Below, piece by piece: positions 1-8,048 of a stretch of DNA of 33,233 nucleotides (positions within the stretch are counted from its first letter, which is position 1; each line of letters opens with the position of its first letter). The stretch lies in NCBI GenBank assembly GCA_913060515.1, contig CAJXRZ010000071.1:1-33233 (forward strand). Direction: 5' to 3'. The notes under the pieces were generated by a model. The model did not search any database, had not been told where the DNA came from, and saw only the letters and a list, made by a program, of their open reading frames with translations. The DNA comes from an uncultured Pseudomonadota bacterium (GTDB taxonomy: Bacteria > Myxococcota_A > UBA796 > CAJQPC01). Made by a program: the position numbers and the translations under genes.

Positions 1-49
1 ACGAGATTTCTGCCTGTCTCGTGGGCTCGGAGATGTGTATAAGAGACAG
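1..49 (+). other. Untrimmed Illumina Nextera i7 adapter (artefact)
   Basis: Bases 1-7 match the end of the P7 primer and bases 8-15 (TTCTGCCT) match the Nextera index known as N703. Bases 16-30 match the Nextera read-2 adapter, and bases 31-49 (AGATGTGTATAAGAGACAG) are the 19-bp Tn5 mosaic end used in tagmentation. Genomic sequence starts at base 50. This is library-preparation DNA left on a contig end, not a native Tn5 end: the index and primer parts do not occur in natural Tn5. The index name is from memory. Confidence 0.97.
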
Positions 50-63
50 CCGCCAGGCGCCTC

Positions 64-549
64 ATGAAACTGAAGATCAACGGCCAGAGTTACGACGTAG
101 ACGCTGAGCCGGAGACCCCGCTGCTCTGGGTACTGCGCGAGCAGCTCGGCATGACCGGCACAAAGTTCGGCTGCGGAATCGGTCAGTGTGGTGCTTGTAC
201 TGTGCACTTTGACGGAAAGGCCATGCGCTCTTGCCTGCTTCCCGTCGTCTCGGCCGGCTCTGGAGAGATCACCACCATCGAGGGCATCACGCCTCACCCT
301 CTGCAGGCGGCGTGGATCGAGGAGCAGGTGCCCCAGTGCGGCTACTGCCAGTCCGGTCAGCTCATGGCGGCCGCTGCGCTATTGGAGCAGATTCCAAACC
401 CCAGCGATGCCCAGATCAACAGCACGATGACCAACATCTGCCGCTGTGCCACCTACGACCGCATCCGCAAGGGCATCAAGCGCGTGGCGGCGGACAACGC
501 CAGCGCCACGGCATCCAACACCACGGACACGACGGGAGGTGCCGAATGA
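64..549 (+). CDS. (2Fe-2S) small subunit of a molybdenum hydroxylase (IorA-like)
   Basis: A 161-residue electron-transfer subunit of a xanthine oxidase-family enzyme, with the two expected [2Fe-2S] clusters. The plant-type ferredoxin cluster is bound by Cys37, Cys42, Cys45 and Cys57 (motif CGIGQCGAC). The second cluster lies in the four-helix domain at Cys91/Cys94 (CGYCQSGQ) and Cys124/Cys126 (CRC). The length fits the two-subunit isoquinoline 1-oxidoreductase (IorAB) type. The Ala/Thr-rich tail after residue 140 is not part of the family core. The stop overlaps the next start by 4 bases (ATGA), so the two subunits are translationally coupled. It would pass electrons from the molybdenum centre of the large subunit to an acceptor. 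Only 14 native bases precede the start, so promoter and upstream neighbours are lost. The substrate cannot be deduced. Confidence 0.93.
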   Translation: MKLKINGQSYDVDAEPETPLLWVLREQLGMTGTKFGCGIGQCGACTVHFDGKAMRSCLLPVVSAGSGEITTIEGITPHPLQAAWIEEQVPQCGYCQSGQLMAAAALLEQIPNPSDAQINSTMTNICRCATYDRIRKGIKRVAADNASATASNTTDTTGGAE

Positions 550-2717
550 GCGCCGTTCTCAACCTCTCCCGGCGCGCAGCGCTGGCTGGAGTCCCCGGCT
601 TGATGCTGGCGTTCTCTCTGCCTGGCTACGCCCAAGGGCTGGCCTGGGATGCCGCGATGGGGCTGGGTCCGGAGTCGGGAGAAGGCGCCGAGGATCTCAA
701 CGCCTGGATCCGCATCGCACCCAACAACGTGGTCACCTTCCAGGTGGGCGCATCCGAGATGGGACAGGGCGTGCTGACCTCGCTGCCGATGATCCTGGCT
801 GAAGAGCTGGACGTGCCTTGGGAGCTGGTGCGCGCGGAAGCCAGCCCAGCGCACAAGGACTTCGGACGCCCCGTCGGCGGAGGCCCCGTCAAGATGCAGC
901 TCACCGGTGGAAGCGAGTCCATCAAGGGCTACGCGCCCATGCTGCAAGAGGTCGGGGCCGTGGCCCGCGGCATGCTGATCTCCGCCGCGGCTGGCCTCTG
1001 GGGCGTGGAGGAGTCCACCTGCAGCACCTCGGCCGGAACGGTCATCTCCGGCGAGCAGAGCATCACCTACGGCGAGCTCGCCGAGCTGGCCGCCTTGGAG
1101 AAGCCCAAGAAGCGGGGAATCAAAGCCAAGGGCGACTACACCCTGCGCGGCACCAGCCCCCAGCGCCTGGACATCCCGCCCAAGACGGACGGCACCGCTC
1201 AGTTCGCGACGGACTTTATCCATCCCCCTGGGCGCCCCGACATGAAGGCGCTCGTGGGATCCGTGCGCCACTGTCCTCACTTCGGCGGCAAGGTGGCCAG
1301 CGTGGACGATACGGCGGCACGCAAGATGCCGGGCGTCCAAGACATCCTGGTCATCGACGAGTTCACCATCGTCGCGGTGGCTGATACATTTTGGCGGGCC
1401 AAACAAGCGGCTCTGGCCGTGGATGTGACCTGGGAGATGGGAGAAGGTGCAGGCCTGGACGATGCCGAGATCGGCGCGCGCATGGCCGGCGACCTTTGGC
1501 AAGGAAAGCGCCTGTTCAAGCAGGGCAAGTACAAGATTCCAGAGGACGCCAAGGCCATCACCGTGCGCTACGAGGTGCCCTACCTGGCCCACGCCATGAT
1601 GGAGCCCTTGGTCGCCGCAGCCTGGGTTCAGCCGAACCGGGTCGACGTCTGGGCAGGCACCCAAGCCCAACAGGCCGACCGCAAGCTCGCAGCCAAGGCC
1701 GCTGGCCTGTCCAAGAAGCAGACCTTCATCCACACCTTGATGCTGGGCGGCGGCTTTGGCCGGCGCAGCTTCGCCGACTTTACGGAGCTGGCGGTCAAGG
1801 TGGCCATGAACTTCGAGGTGCCCGTCAAGGTGCAGTGGACCCGAGAGCAGTGCTTCACCCGGGGCTATTACCGCCCACGCATGATCTGCGAGCAGACCGC
1901 CGTTTTGGGTGATGACGGCATGCCCACCCACTGGAACGCTGGCTTTGCCGGACAGAACCCTGGCGAGATCGTGCTGCCTGGATTCCTGCACGAGTCCAAG
2001 GTGGCCTACGCCCTAGTGACGGGCGGCATGGGCGGCCACATGCCCTACACCGTGCCCAACATGATGGTGAACTACGCCCACACCGAGCTGCCTATCCACG
2101 TGGGCTGGTGGCGCTCGGTCGAGGGCAGCACCAACGGCTTCTTCCGAGAGTGCTTCGTCGATGAGCTGGCCCACGCCGCTGGCCAAGACCCCATTGCGTA
2201 CCGACGCAAGCTGATGGCCGAGCACCCCAGAGAGCTGCGGGTCTACGAAGCCGCGCTGACCGCAGCAGGACCGGCCCCCGCCGGCACCCACCGAGGTACC
2301 GCCATCTTCGAGTCTTTTGGATCCATCTGCGCCGAGGTCATCGACATCCGCATCGAGGACGGCCGCGTGATCCCGGTCAACGTGGGCGCCAGCATCGACT
2401 GCGGCGACGTCATCCACCCTGACACCGTGCGAGCCCAGGTCATGGGCGCCCTGACCATGGGCCTGTCCGAGGCCTTTTACGGCCAGGTGAACTTCGTGGA
2501 CGGAGCCGCCCAGCAGAGCAACTTCCACAACTACCAGATCATGCGCATGGACCAGGCCCCCACGGTCAACGTGGAGCTGGTCATCTCCGGCGAGAAGCTG
2601 GGAGGCGTGGGAGAGCCGGGACTGCCTCCCATCGCAGGAGCCTTGTGCAACGCCATCTTTGCGGCGACTGGGACTCGGATTCGTAGTCTGCCGATCGGGG
2701 ATCAGCTCAAGGGTTGA
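546..2717 (+). CDS. Molybdopterin-binding large subunit, aldehyde oxidase/isoquinoline 1-oxidoreductase type (IorB-like)
   Basis: A 723-residue catalytic subunit that would hydroxylate an aldehyde or N-heterocycle at a molybdopterin cofactor. The start at 546 is fixed by the ATGA overlap with the small subunit; an open frame continues upstream, but that part is a shadow of the small subunit. The N-terminus looks like a twin-arginine signal ([10 protein letters not shown], Arg9-Arg10, then a hydrophobic stretch ending about residue 30). Periplasmic export of the folded pair is therefore likely, with the small subunit carried along. The cofactor loop GGGFGRR lies near residues 400-406. The C-terminal GVGEPG motif carries the expected catalytic glutamate, about Glu690. 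Length and domain order match IorB-type proteins. The last 16 bases overlap the 3' end of the convergent membrane-protein gene. A cytochrome partner or cofactor-insertion gene is not visible in the window. Confidence 0.9.
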   Translation: MSAVLNLSRRAALAGVPGLMLAFSLPGYAQGLAWDAAMGLGPESGEGAEDLNAWIRIAPNNVVTFQVGASEMGQGVLTSLPMILAEELDVPWELVRAEASPAHKDFGRPVGGGPVKMQLTGGSESIKGYAPMLQEVGAVARGMLISAAAGLWGVEESTCSTSAGTVISGEQSITYGELAELAALEKPKKRGIKAKGDYTLRGTSPQRLDIPPKTDGTAQFATDFIHPPGRPDMKALVGSVRHCPHFGGKVASVDDTAARKMPGVQDILVIDEFTIVAVADTFWRAKQAALAVDVTWEMGEGAGLDDAEIGARMAGDLWQGKRLFKQGKYKIPEDAKAITVRYEVPYLAHAMMEPLVAAAWVQPNRVDVWAGTQAQQADRKLAAKAAGLSKKQTFIHTLMLGGGFGRRSFADFTELAVKVAMNFEVPVKVQWTREQCFTRGYYRPRMICEQTAVLGDDGMPTHWNAGFAGQNPGEIVLPGFLHESKVAYALVTGGMGGHMPYTVPNMMVNYAHTELPIHVGWWRSVEGSTNGFFRECFVDELAHAAGQDPIAYRRKLMAEHPRELRVYEAALTAAGPAPAGTHRGTAIFESFGSICAEVIDIRIEDGRVIPVNVGASIDCGDVIHPDTVRAQVMGALTMGLSEAFYGQVNFVDGAAQQSNFHNYQIMRMDQAPTVNVELVISGEKLGGVGEPGLPPIAGALCNAIFAATGTRIRSLPIGDQLKG

Positions 2718-3538
2718 ACCAGGGCTTGCGGACCGTCGGCGGGTGGATCCACGGGGTCTTCCCGCCAGAATAGCGGTGTGGCTAGGCCTGCGTTGTGACG
2801 CGAGGACAGCAGAAAGGCCAGGCCGCCCAAAGGCAGCAGGGCGTAGCTAATCTTGGCCAGGATGGACAAGGGGCGGGCTGGAAGCATGATCCAGTCGTGC
2901 GGCCAATCCATCACCCCAACGAGCAGAGGCGAGCAAAACATCACCACATTCAGTGCGATCCGTGGACCCAAGCAACAGATCCACAGAACGGCGAGATGCC
3001 AGGTATGTCCTTCTGATTGTTCCTTCGCGCCCCCGAAGACTCCTTCGTCCCGGTCCTGAAGATTCAGAGCGAAAAGGGCATCGACGCTCAACAGTCTTCC
3101 GTGGACAGCGATCCGGCCAACCCCCAGGGCCAGAGTCGCCAGCACCGCCAAGAGCATGCGCAACGCGACGGCGACCAGCATCGCCGGCGCACGACCCACG
3201 CCGAACACAAGCGCTTGCCGAATGCTCACCGCTCGGCCAGCTTCTTCATCCAGCACAATGCGAATCACCGCACCACTGACAATCAGGCCACACCATAGCT
3301 CCACAGCGAACATGAGCGCGCTCAACAGGACGGCCAGGTAAGGCCCATCTGTGGGACCGATCACATGCACTTTGATGGCCAGCGCCACCTCCTCCAAGCC
3401 GATGCTCACCAGCGCAATTCGCCACCAGGATCGCCGCAGCCAACTCCACACCGTTCGCAGACTGCGCTTCAGCGTGGGCGGCCCCTTCCAAGGTGGTTTC
3501 TCGGCCAGAGTCCCAGGGGCCCGGTAGGGGTCGTCCAC
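2702..3538 (-). CDS. Multi-pass membrane protein 1 of the [N/D]PYxAP paralogue set
   Basis: A 278-residue protein starting with GTG at 3538, one base after the stop of the gene upstream. It opens with the short motif DDPYRAP, then a basic amphipathic stretch (LKRSLRTVWSWLRRSWW), then about five or six hydrophobic segments. It is a paralogue of the genes at 3540-4340 and 6458-7231: all share the PYxAP N-terminus, the VxxWLxxS segment and a loop of the form F(G)GAxExSxGHT or AWExSEGQ. The function is unknown; proteins starting with a NPYxAP motif are common but poorly characterised membrane proteins in several bacterial phyla. It is the last gene of the sigma factor/sirtuin run, and its 3' end overlaps the convergent molybdenum-hydroxylase gene by 16 bases. 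Confidence 0.75.
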   Translation of the reverse strand: MDDPYRAPGTLAEKPPWKGPPTLKRSLRTVWSWLRRSWWRIALVSIGLEEVALAIKVHVIGPTDGPYLAVLLSALMFAVELWCGLIVSGAVIRIVLDEEAGRAVSIRQALVFGVGRAPAMLVAVALRMLLAVLATLALGVGRIAVHGRLLSVDALFALNLQDRDEGVFGGAKEQSEGHTWHLAVLWICCLGPRIALNVVMFCSPLLVGVMDWPHDWIMLPARPLSILAKISYALLPLGGLAFLLSSRHNAGLATPLFWREDPVDPPADGPQALVQPLS

Positions 3539-3539
3539 C

Positions 3540-4340
3540 CTAGTCCTCCAAGTCTTCCATCAGCCGCCAGCGGTACTCCGTCACCAGCCCCTGCTGGTGG
3601 CGCATAGACAGCAAGCGGGAGAGCCCGCCCAGAGCCGGCAAGATGCTCATAAAGCCGATGAGCAGCCCACCCGGTAGGCTGACGGCGGTGGCGGTCCACG
3701 CGGGCCACTCCAGGACCATCGTGCCGTAGCCGATCATCCCCATCAACCCGCTGACCAGAAGCACCGGCAGGTAGAGCACCAGCCAGGAGCCGGCAAAGCC
3801 AAAGGTGTGCCCGTCCCCGAGCTCCCAGGCGCCGCCGAACACGGTCTTGGAGGGGTCCTCCACGCCCAGCACAAACAGGGCCTCGACCGCCATCAGACGC
3901 CCTTGAACCAAGGCTGTGGGGAAGAAGGCGCACATCGCGGCGATGACCCCGAACATGTAGCGCAAGGCCACCGGCAGGATGAGCACGCCAAAGTAGGAGA
4001 AGCCGAAGCGCAAGGCCTTGCCCACGCCCAGCTCGCGGCCGTCTTCGTGGTCCAACACCACCCGGATGGCGGCCGCGGAGACCACCAACCCAAAGGCCGC
4101 CGAGACCCCCATGCTGAGCAGGGAGCCCAAGAACTGCGGCAGGTAGGTGATGCAGAGCCTGGCCAGAATGGCGGAGGCCAGGGAGATGCCCACGCTGACC
4201 CCGAAGAGCATGCCCCAGGAGCGGGCCAGCCAGCTCCAGACGGTCTTTAGGTCGGTGTTCACCGAGGGCTCGGCGTGCCAGACCCGGGCCAAAACCTGCG
4301 TGGGTGCTGCGCTCTGGGGCGCCTGATAGGGATTCTGCAT
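3540..4340 (-). CDS. Multi-pass membrane protein 2 of the [N/D]PYxAP paralogue set
   Basis: A 266-residue protein. The start is placed at ATG 4340 because the residues from there (MQNPYQAPQ) reproduce the family N-terminus; the frame is open further upstream but would run into the sirtuin gene. The body repeats the layout of its neighbour: LKTVWSWLARSW amphipathic segment, several transmembrane helices, then a loop with VFGGAWELGDGHTF that matches VFGGAKEQSEGHTW of membrane protein 1. These two genes are 1 base apart and probably arose by tandem duplication. Function unknown; a role in the envelope or in sensing for the linked ECF sigma system is only a guess from position. Confidence 0.8.
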   Translation of the reverse strand: MQNPYQAPQSAAPTQVLARVWHAEPSVNTDLKTVWSWLARSWGMLFGVSVGISLASAILARLCITYLPQFLGSLLSMGVSAAFGLVVSAAAIRVVLDHEDGRELGVGKALRFGFSYFGVLILPVALRYMFGVIAAMCAFFPTALVQGRLMAVEALFVLGVEDPSKTVFGGAWELGDGHTFGFAGSWLVLYLPVLLVSGLMGMIGYGTMVLEWPAWTATAVSLPGGLLIGFMSILPALGGLSRLLSMRHQQGLVTEYRWRLMEDLED

Positions 4341-4390
4341 GACGGGCCTGGTGTGGCCGCACCCTAACCCACCGGCCGCTTGAGCTTCGG

Positions 4391-5197
4391 TCAGCGAATC
4401 CGGGCCACCACTTCGGGCAGCCACTGGCTGCTGGATCCCTTGAGCCAAGCGCCCTTGTTGTAGCCCTGAACGAACTGGGAGAAGGGGTTGGCGTTGGGGT
4501 TGATGTCCAACATCACCGCGCCGTTCTGGGCAGCCGCAGAGGCCGCATGCAGCGGCAGGTTGGTCGCCCCCGAGCTTCCAATCGTGATGAAGAGTCCGGC
4601 CTGCAGGGCCATCTCCATGGCCGAGTCCGAGCGGTGCAGCGGCTCCTCGTAGACCTCGTCGAACCAGAGAATATGAGGCCGCGCCAGGTGGCCATCGACG
4701 GTCAAGAGCGCGCGGCTCTGCTCGTCCAGGAGCTGATCTCCCCTCTTTGCGTAGCCCACCCCCATCGGGATGCTCTGGATCTCCCGGTAGCCGGCTCCAA
4801 CGCGCATTCGGTCGCCGTTGCCGTGCACCTCATAGACGCGCTCGGGGCTGTTGCCGGCGCGCACGTGCAGGCCATCGACGTTCTGGGTGATCAGCGCGAA
4901 GCGGTCTTGCAGGCGCTGCTCAAGCTCCACCAGGGCCAGGTGGCCGGCGTTGGGCTGGGCTGCGTGACAGGCCGCTCGCCGAAAGAGGTACCAACACCAC
5001 ACCTGCTCGGGGTGCTTGGAGAAGTGGGCCCAGGTGCCGATCTCCATGGGCGTGAAGTTCTGACTGCCCACCGTCCAGTAGCCCTCCGGTCCACGGAAGG
5101 TGGGGATGCCGGACTCCACGGAGATGCCCGCGCCGGTGAGCACGACGACGGGCTTGGTGGGGTCGACTTGAGAGAGCAGGGTATCGAGCGCTTCCAT
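4391..5197 (-). CDS. SIR2-family protein (sirtuin) without the zinc-binding cysteines
   Basis: A 268-residue protein with the sirtuin NAD-binding core: GAGISVESGIPTFRG at residues 22-36, TQNVDGLH at 104-111 and the catalytic His125 in VHGN. The family normally has two CxxC pairs after the HG motif that hold a structural zinc. Here the only cysteines are Cys68 and Cys77, both before the catalytic histidine, so the zinc ribbon is absent or rebuilt. The usual FGE segment reads WFDE. The start at ATG 5197 is supported by a purine-rich site (GGAAGGAA) a few bases upstream; a longer frame would overlap the membrane gene. It sits 16 bases after the small membrane protein in the ECF sigma run. NAD-dependent deacylation is the family default, but the altered module leaves ADP-ribosylation, NAD hydrolysis or another activity open. 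Confidence 0.88.
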   Translation of the reverse strand: MEALDTLLSQVDPTKPVVVLTGAGISVESGIPTFRGPEGYWTVGSQNFTPMEIGTWAHFSKHPEQVWCWYLFRRAACHAAQPNAGHLALVELEQRLQDRFALITQNVDGLHVRAGNSPERVYEVHGNGDRMRVGAGYREIQSIPMGVGYAKRGDQLLDEQSRALLTVDGHLARPHILWFDEVYEEPLHRSDSAMEMALQAGLFITIGSSGATNLPLHAASAAAQNGAVMLDINPNANPFSQFVQGYNKGAWLKGSSSQWLPEVVARIR

Positions 5198-5213
5198 GTT
5201 CCTTCCGCCGCGT

Positions 5214-5729
5214 TCAGGTCCGCGCTGGAATGAGCCAGCGTGTGACCGGCGCGGAGACTCCGGCAGCGGCACCCGCAGCGATAAGCGCGCTGGCGCCCAA
5301 GGGAAGGCAGCTCAAGGCCGCCAGGCCCCCAGCGATGGCCAACGCGGCCAGCAGGCTGCTGCGTGGACCGGCCAAGCGCCCAATGGCGATGCCAGCCCCC
5401 ACGCCCCCTGCGATGCACGCCGACAAGCAGCCGGCGGTGGCGCCGCAGCCCACAGGTGCCAGGCCCCCCGCGGTGGCCAGCAGGGGCAGACCGAAGGCCA
5501 CGGTGCCACCCAGCAGACCCGGCCAAACGGCACGCCCCAGGGCCCCACCACGCCAGGCAAAGGCCGCCACCATCAAGAACACGCCAAGGGCGATGGGCCC
5601 CTGCTCCAGGGCGGAGCCGCGCCATATGGCCAACGCACCCACCGGGAGCACCAACAGGGCCTGCCTCAGTCCTAGGCGCCGTCGTCCGCGCTCATAGGCC
5701 GCCTGCGCTTGGCGCTTGAGTTCATCCAT
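5214..5729 (-). CDS. Small Gly/Ala-rich membrane protein, possible partner of the ECF sigma factor
   Basis: A 171-residue protein that starts with a charged helix (MDELKRQAQAAYERGRRRLG) followed by about five short hydrophobic segments rich in Gly and Ala, and a GCGATAGCLSAC stretch with three cysteines. The ATG at 5729 overlaps the end of the sigma factor gene by 8 bases (ATGGATGA), so the two are translationally coupled; a GTG/ATG six codons upstream is also open. A membrane protein co-translated with an ECF sigma factor is commonly its anti-sigma or sensor, and that is the best inference here. I see no zinc-type (ZAS) anti-sigma motif HxxxCxxC, and I do not recognise the family. Confidence 0.75.
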   Translation of the reverse strand: MDELKRQAQAAYERGRRRLGLRQALLVLPVGALAIWRGSALEQGPIALGVFLMVAAFAWRGGALGRAVWPGLLGGTVAFGLPLLATAGGLAPVGCGATAGCLSACIAGGVGAGIAIGRLAGPRSSLLAALAIAGGLAALSCLPLGASALIAAGAAAGVSAPVTRWLIPART

Positions 5730-6258
5730 GCTTGTCACTCCATGCAAGGCGCAGGCGTGTCATGGCCCGCTGCACGCGCTTTCTAAAGGTCGCGGGCGCG
5801 AGGCCTTCCGGTCGCGGAGCCAAGCCTGCTGCAGCCATCAGAGTGGCGTGGTCGGCTTCTTCCAAGCCATCCAAGATGCCCTCTAGGTGGGCCAAGAGCT
5901 GCGCCTGGGCCACGGTGGCCTCGACGGTGGGGCCCTGTGATTGGGGGTGTTCAGGGTCCAGAGGACCGTGCCCACGCCGGCGCCTTCGGGTGCGCCAAGA
6001 TCGGACCTCCCAAGCGGCAATGCCCAAGACCCAGGGCATCCCCTTGCCAAGCTCAGGCTGATACTCGCTGGCCCGCTCAAAGACCCGCAGCAGGGCCTGC
6101 TGGGCCACGTCCTCGCACTCTGGGTCTCCGGCCATCATGCGGCGCGTCAGGGCGAGCACTCTGGGCTGGCAAGCTGCATACACGGCGTCAAAGGCAGAGC
6201 GGTCCCCGTCCGCCAGGCGGAGCAAGTCCGATGTGGGGTCGGGGACGCTCAGGGTCAC
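5722..6258 (-). CDS. ECF-type RNA polymerase sigma factor
   Basis: A 178-residue sigma-70 family factor of the extracytoplasmic-function type. Region 2 runs over about residues 12-62 (LADGDRSAFDAVYAAC, then GDPECEDVAQQALLRVFERA, the usual core-binding and -10 recognition helices). A basic linker (RTRRRRRGHG) follows, then a C-terminal region 4-like helix-turn-helix ending LAPATFRKRVQRAMTRLRLAW. The start is GTG at 6258, directly after the stop codon of the small secreted peptide gene (TGAGTG), so its translation probably depends on ribosomes finishing that peptide. It probably controls part of this run and perhaps itself. No clear ECF promoter was recognised by eye upstream of 6366. Confidence 0.9.
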   Translation of the reverse strand: MTLSVPDPTSDLLRLADGDRSAFDAVYAACQPRVLALTRRMMAGDPECEDVAQQALLRVFERASEYQPELGKGMPWVLGIAAWEVRSWRTRRRRRGHGPLDPEHPQSQGPTVEATVAQAQLLAHLEGILDGLEEADHATLMAAAGLAPRPEGLAPATFRKRVQRAMTRLRLAWSDKHG

Positions 6259-6366
6259 TCAGAAGGGACAGAGGCCACAGAAGCCGCCACCGAGGGTGTC
6301 CGCGGCCAGAGCGGCCGTAGGAATGAGCAGGCCAGCGGCGATGAAAGCGATTCGTTTGAAGGACAT
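6259..6366 (-). CDS. 35-residue secreted peptide ending in a CxxC tail
   Basis: A very short gene that encodes a textbook signal peptide (MSFKRIAFIAAGLLIPTAALA) with a likely cleavage site after ALA, leaving a mature peptide of about 13 residues, ADTLGGGFCGLCPF. The two cysteines are spaced CxxC, allowing a disulphide or metal ligand. It has a good ribosome-binding site (GGAGA, five bases from ATG to motif end), and the sigma gene begins directly at its stop codon. Gene size, signal peptide and coupling suggest a real gene rather than a chance frame. The role is unknown: a signal read by the sigma/membrane-protein pair, a leader peptide that sets sigma translation, or a small redox peptide are all possible. 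Confidence 0.72.
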   Translation of the reverse strand: MSFKRIAFIAAGLLIPTAALAADTLGGGFCGLCPF

Positions 6367-6385
6367 GGTGTCTCCAGATTGGGTG

Positions 6386-6400
6386 CCGGAGAAGCTCCGG
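6386..6400. promoter_or_regulatory. Short perfect hairpin in the leader of the secreted-peptide/sigma genes
   Basis: CCGGAG-AAG-CTCCGG is a perfect 6-bp inverted repeat with a 3-base loop, about 20 bases upstream of the ATG at 6366. On the transcript (minus strand) the TCTCC of its 3' arm is also complementary to the GGAGA ribosome-binding site of the peptide gene, so two exclusive structures can be drawn. It could equally be a protein-binding palindrome. Confidence 0.4.
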
Positions 6401-6457
6401 TGTTCGTCATAGACGGCAGCGACCCAAGCGTGACCCAAGTCCTCCAAAAAAGGCGAC

Positions 6458-7231
6458 TCATTGCTCCCAGGGGAAGGAGAGCTCGCCTTGGTCTTCCCGA
6501 ATCCAGCCGATGACGCGGGCGGCGCCAAGCAGGGGAAGCAACGTGGAGACAAAGGCCCGGATGAAGGCCAGGGGCAGGGAGGCGGCCAGGAGCATGCCGA
6601 TGCCCAAGCCCTGCTCATAGGCCACGTACTGCCAGGCGCCCTCGAGCAGGCTCATGAAGATCAGGGGGGCGGTGCCGAGCACAACGAGCACAAACAGGTC
6701 CGCGCTCTGGCCCTCGCTGCGCTCCCAGGCGTGCTTGAGACTCTTGACCCCTTCATCGCGGTAGCCCAGAGCGAACATGCCGTGAATCATCAGGGTGCGC
6801 ACGCCAACGATCACGCCGGGAACCACGAAGAAGATCAAGCCAATGATCAGGGCAAAGCCGCGCAACACCAAAGGCAAGACCGCACGGCCACCGGTCTGGA
6901 AGCCTCGGCTGATCATCGGTCCAAGGGGCGCCTTGGGATCCCTCCAGCGGCCCACAGCGATGTGGATGGCCGACATCGAGACGATGATCATCAGGACCGT
7001 GTTGACCAGCCCCATCATGGAGGAGCCGCTCTCCGGCATGTAGAAGGCCTGCAGGTCCAGGAGCAGCGAGGTGAGCACCCCAGCGGCCCCGCTGATGCCC
7101 AAGATCACAAAGCCGCTCTGACCGAGCCAAGTACGGACCAGCGCCAGATCCTGAGCCCGGCTGGGGCCCTCCACCGCAGGGCTGCTCTCCGTTCCACCGC
7201 CTCTCTGCGGTGCAGCGTAGGGATTGTCCAC
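6458..7231 (-). CDS. Multi-pass membrane protein 3 of the [N/D]PYxAP paralogue set
   Basis: A 257-residue membrane protein. The start is placed at GTG 7231, two bases after the pseudouridine synthase stop, because from there the protein reads VDNPYAAPQ, the paralogue-set N-terminus. About six hydrophobic segments follow, including IGLIFFVVPGVIVGVRTL in the middle, then GVKSLKHAWERSEGQSADLF, which corresponds to the GGAxExSxGHT loop of membrane proteins 1 and 2. This copy is the most diverged of the three. The general shape (repeated hydrophobic pairs, P-G-V-I-V motif, AWxxSEG loop) resembles the broad class of DUF975/GPDPase-membrane-like proteins, but I cannot name a family with confidence. 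Confidence 0.78.
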   Translation of the reverse strand: MDNPYAAPQRGGGTESSPAVEGPSRAQDLALVRTWLGQSGFVILGISGAAGVLTSLLLDLQAFYMPESGSSMMGLVNTVLMIIVSMSAIHIAVGRWRDPKAPLGPMISRGFQTGGRAVLPLVLRGFALIIGLIFFVVPGVIVGVRTLMIHGMFALGYRDEGVKSLKHAWERSEGQSADLFVLVVLGTAPLIFMSLLEGAWQYVAYEQGLGIGMLLAASLPLAFIRAFVSTLLPLLGAARVIGWIREDQGELSFPWEQ

Positions 7232-7232
7232 G

Positions 7233-7985
7233 TCAGTCTCCAACCTCGTCGTGGGTGGGCGCGTCCATGCCGTCCTCGCCCTCCCAGTGAATGGGGGGCA
7301 GAGCCAGCGTTGGCTCCTTTGCAAGCGCATCGTCCCAGAAGGGCAGCTTCTCAAACACCGCCTGGTGGTCGGCATAGAGCGGCGAGGTCACGCTGAGGCG
7401 GCCTCCTTCCGGCAGATCCATCTCAATGCGCAGAGCGTGCAGCCCCAAGCGGGAGAGACCATGCTGCTCACGCCAGACCCGACTCTCGCGGTGGTCGCCA
7501 TGCTCCCGGTCGCCCAGCACGGGATGGTGCAGGTCGCGCACATGGCGACGGACCTGGTGGTGACGTCCGGTCTTGGGCTGAACCTTCAACAGCGAGCAGC
7601 GCGGATCATGGGAACGCCCCAAACAGCTGACCTGAGAGAGCGCCGTCTGGCTGCCGCGCGGGCTGGGAATGTCCGTATCTACGGTGACCACGCCCTCGTG
7701 GTTGAAGTAGCCGCGCACAAAGGCCACGTAGGTCTTCTGGCCCTTGCCCAGCGCGCTGTGGAGCTGACCGGCCACGTTGTTGTCCGTGGCGATGATCATG
7801 CAGCCGCTGGTGTTCCGGTCCAGGCGATGCACCAGGTACACCCGCTTGCCGAGCTGGTCGCGCACGCGCTGAAGCATCGCGCGAGCCTTGCGGGCCTGCT
7901 TGTTGCGGTGACAGATGATGCGCGGGGGCTTGGCCACGACGACCCACTCACGGCCGCGAGCGAGGATGGGAATGGGTTGGTCCAT
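7233..7985 (-). CDS. RluA-family pseudouridine synthase (TruC-like)
   Basis: A 250-residue cytoplasmic RNA-modifying enzyme that converts uridine to pseudouridine. The family signature HRLDRNTSG is at residues 53-61, with Asp56 as the catalytic aspartate. The N-terminal AKPPRIICHRN matches the KPxGxxxHR segment of the RluA superfamily, and KTYVAFVRG and KTGRHHQVRRHVRDLHHPVLGD give the later conserved blocks. There is no S4 domain at the N-terminus, and the short single-domain build resembles TruC (tRNA position 65), although RluA or other substrates are possible. The start is ATG 7985. It lies 1 base upstream of membrane protein 3 and 63 bases downstream of the lipoprotein gene, so it may be a housekeeping gene caught at the head of the run. 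Confidence 0.88.
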   Translation of the reverse strand: MDQPIPILARGREWVVVAKPPRIICHRNKQARKARAMLQRVRDQLGKRVYLVHRLDRNTSGCMIIATDNNVAGQLHSALGKGQKTYVAFVRGYFNHEGVVTVDTDIPSPRGSQTALSQVSCLGRSHDPRCSLLKVQPKTGRHHQVRRHVRDLHHPVLGDREHGDHRESRVWREQHGLSRLGLHALRIEMDLPEGGRLSVTSPLYADHQAVFEKLPFWDDALAKEPTLALPPIHWEGEDGMDAPTHDEVGD

Positions 7986-8048
7986 GGGGCCCGGCTAACG
8001 CGCCTGAGCCGTCTCGGAAGCCCTTGGCGCTCCTTGAGTGTCAAGCCC

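Noticed and set aside
31-49. Tn5 mosaic end as evidence of a native transposon
   Set aside because: It is joined to a library index and primer sequence, so it comes from tagmentation.
453-1991. Long minus-strand open frame (512 codons) opposite the molybdenum hydroxylase
   Set aside because: It is antisense to a well-supported gene, has no family resemblance and reflects high GC at codon position 3.
6446-6451. T6 run (minus strand) after membrane protein 3 as an intrinsic terminator
   Set aside because: No stable stem lies directly before the run.
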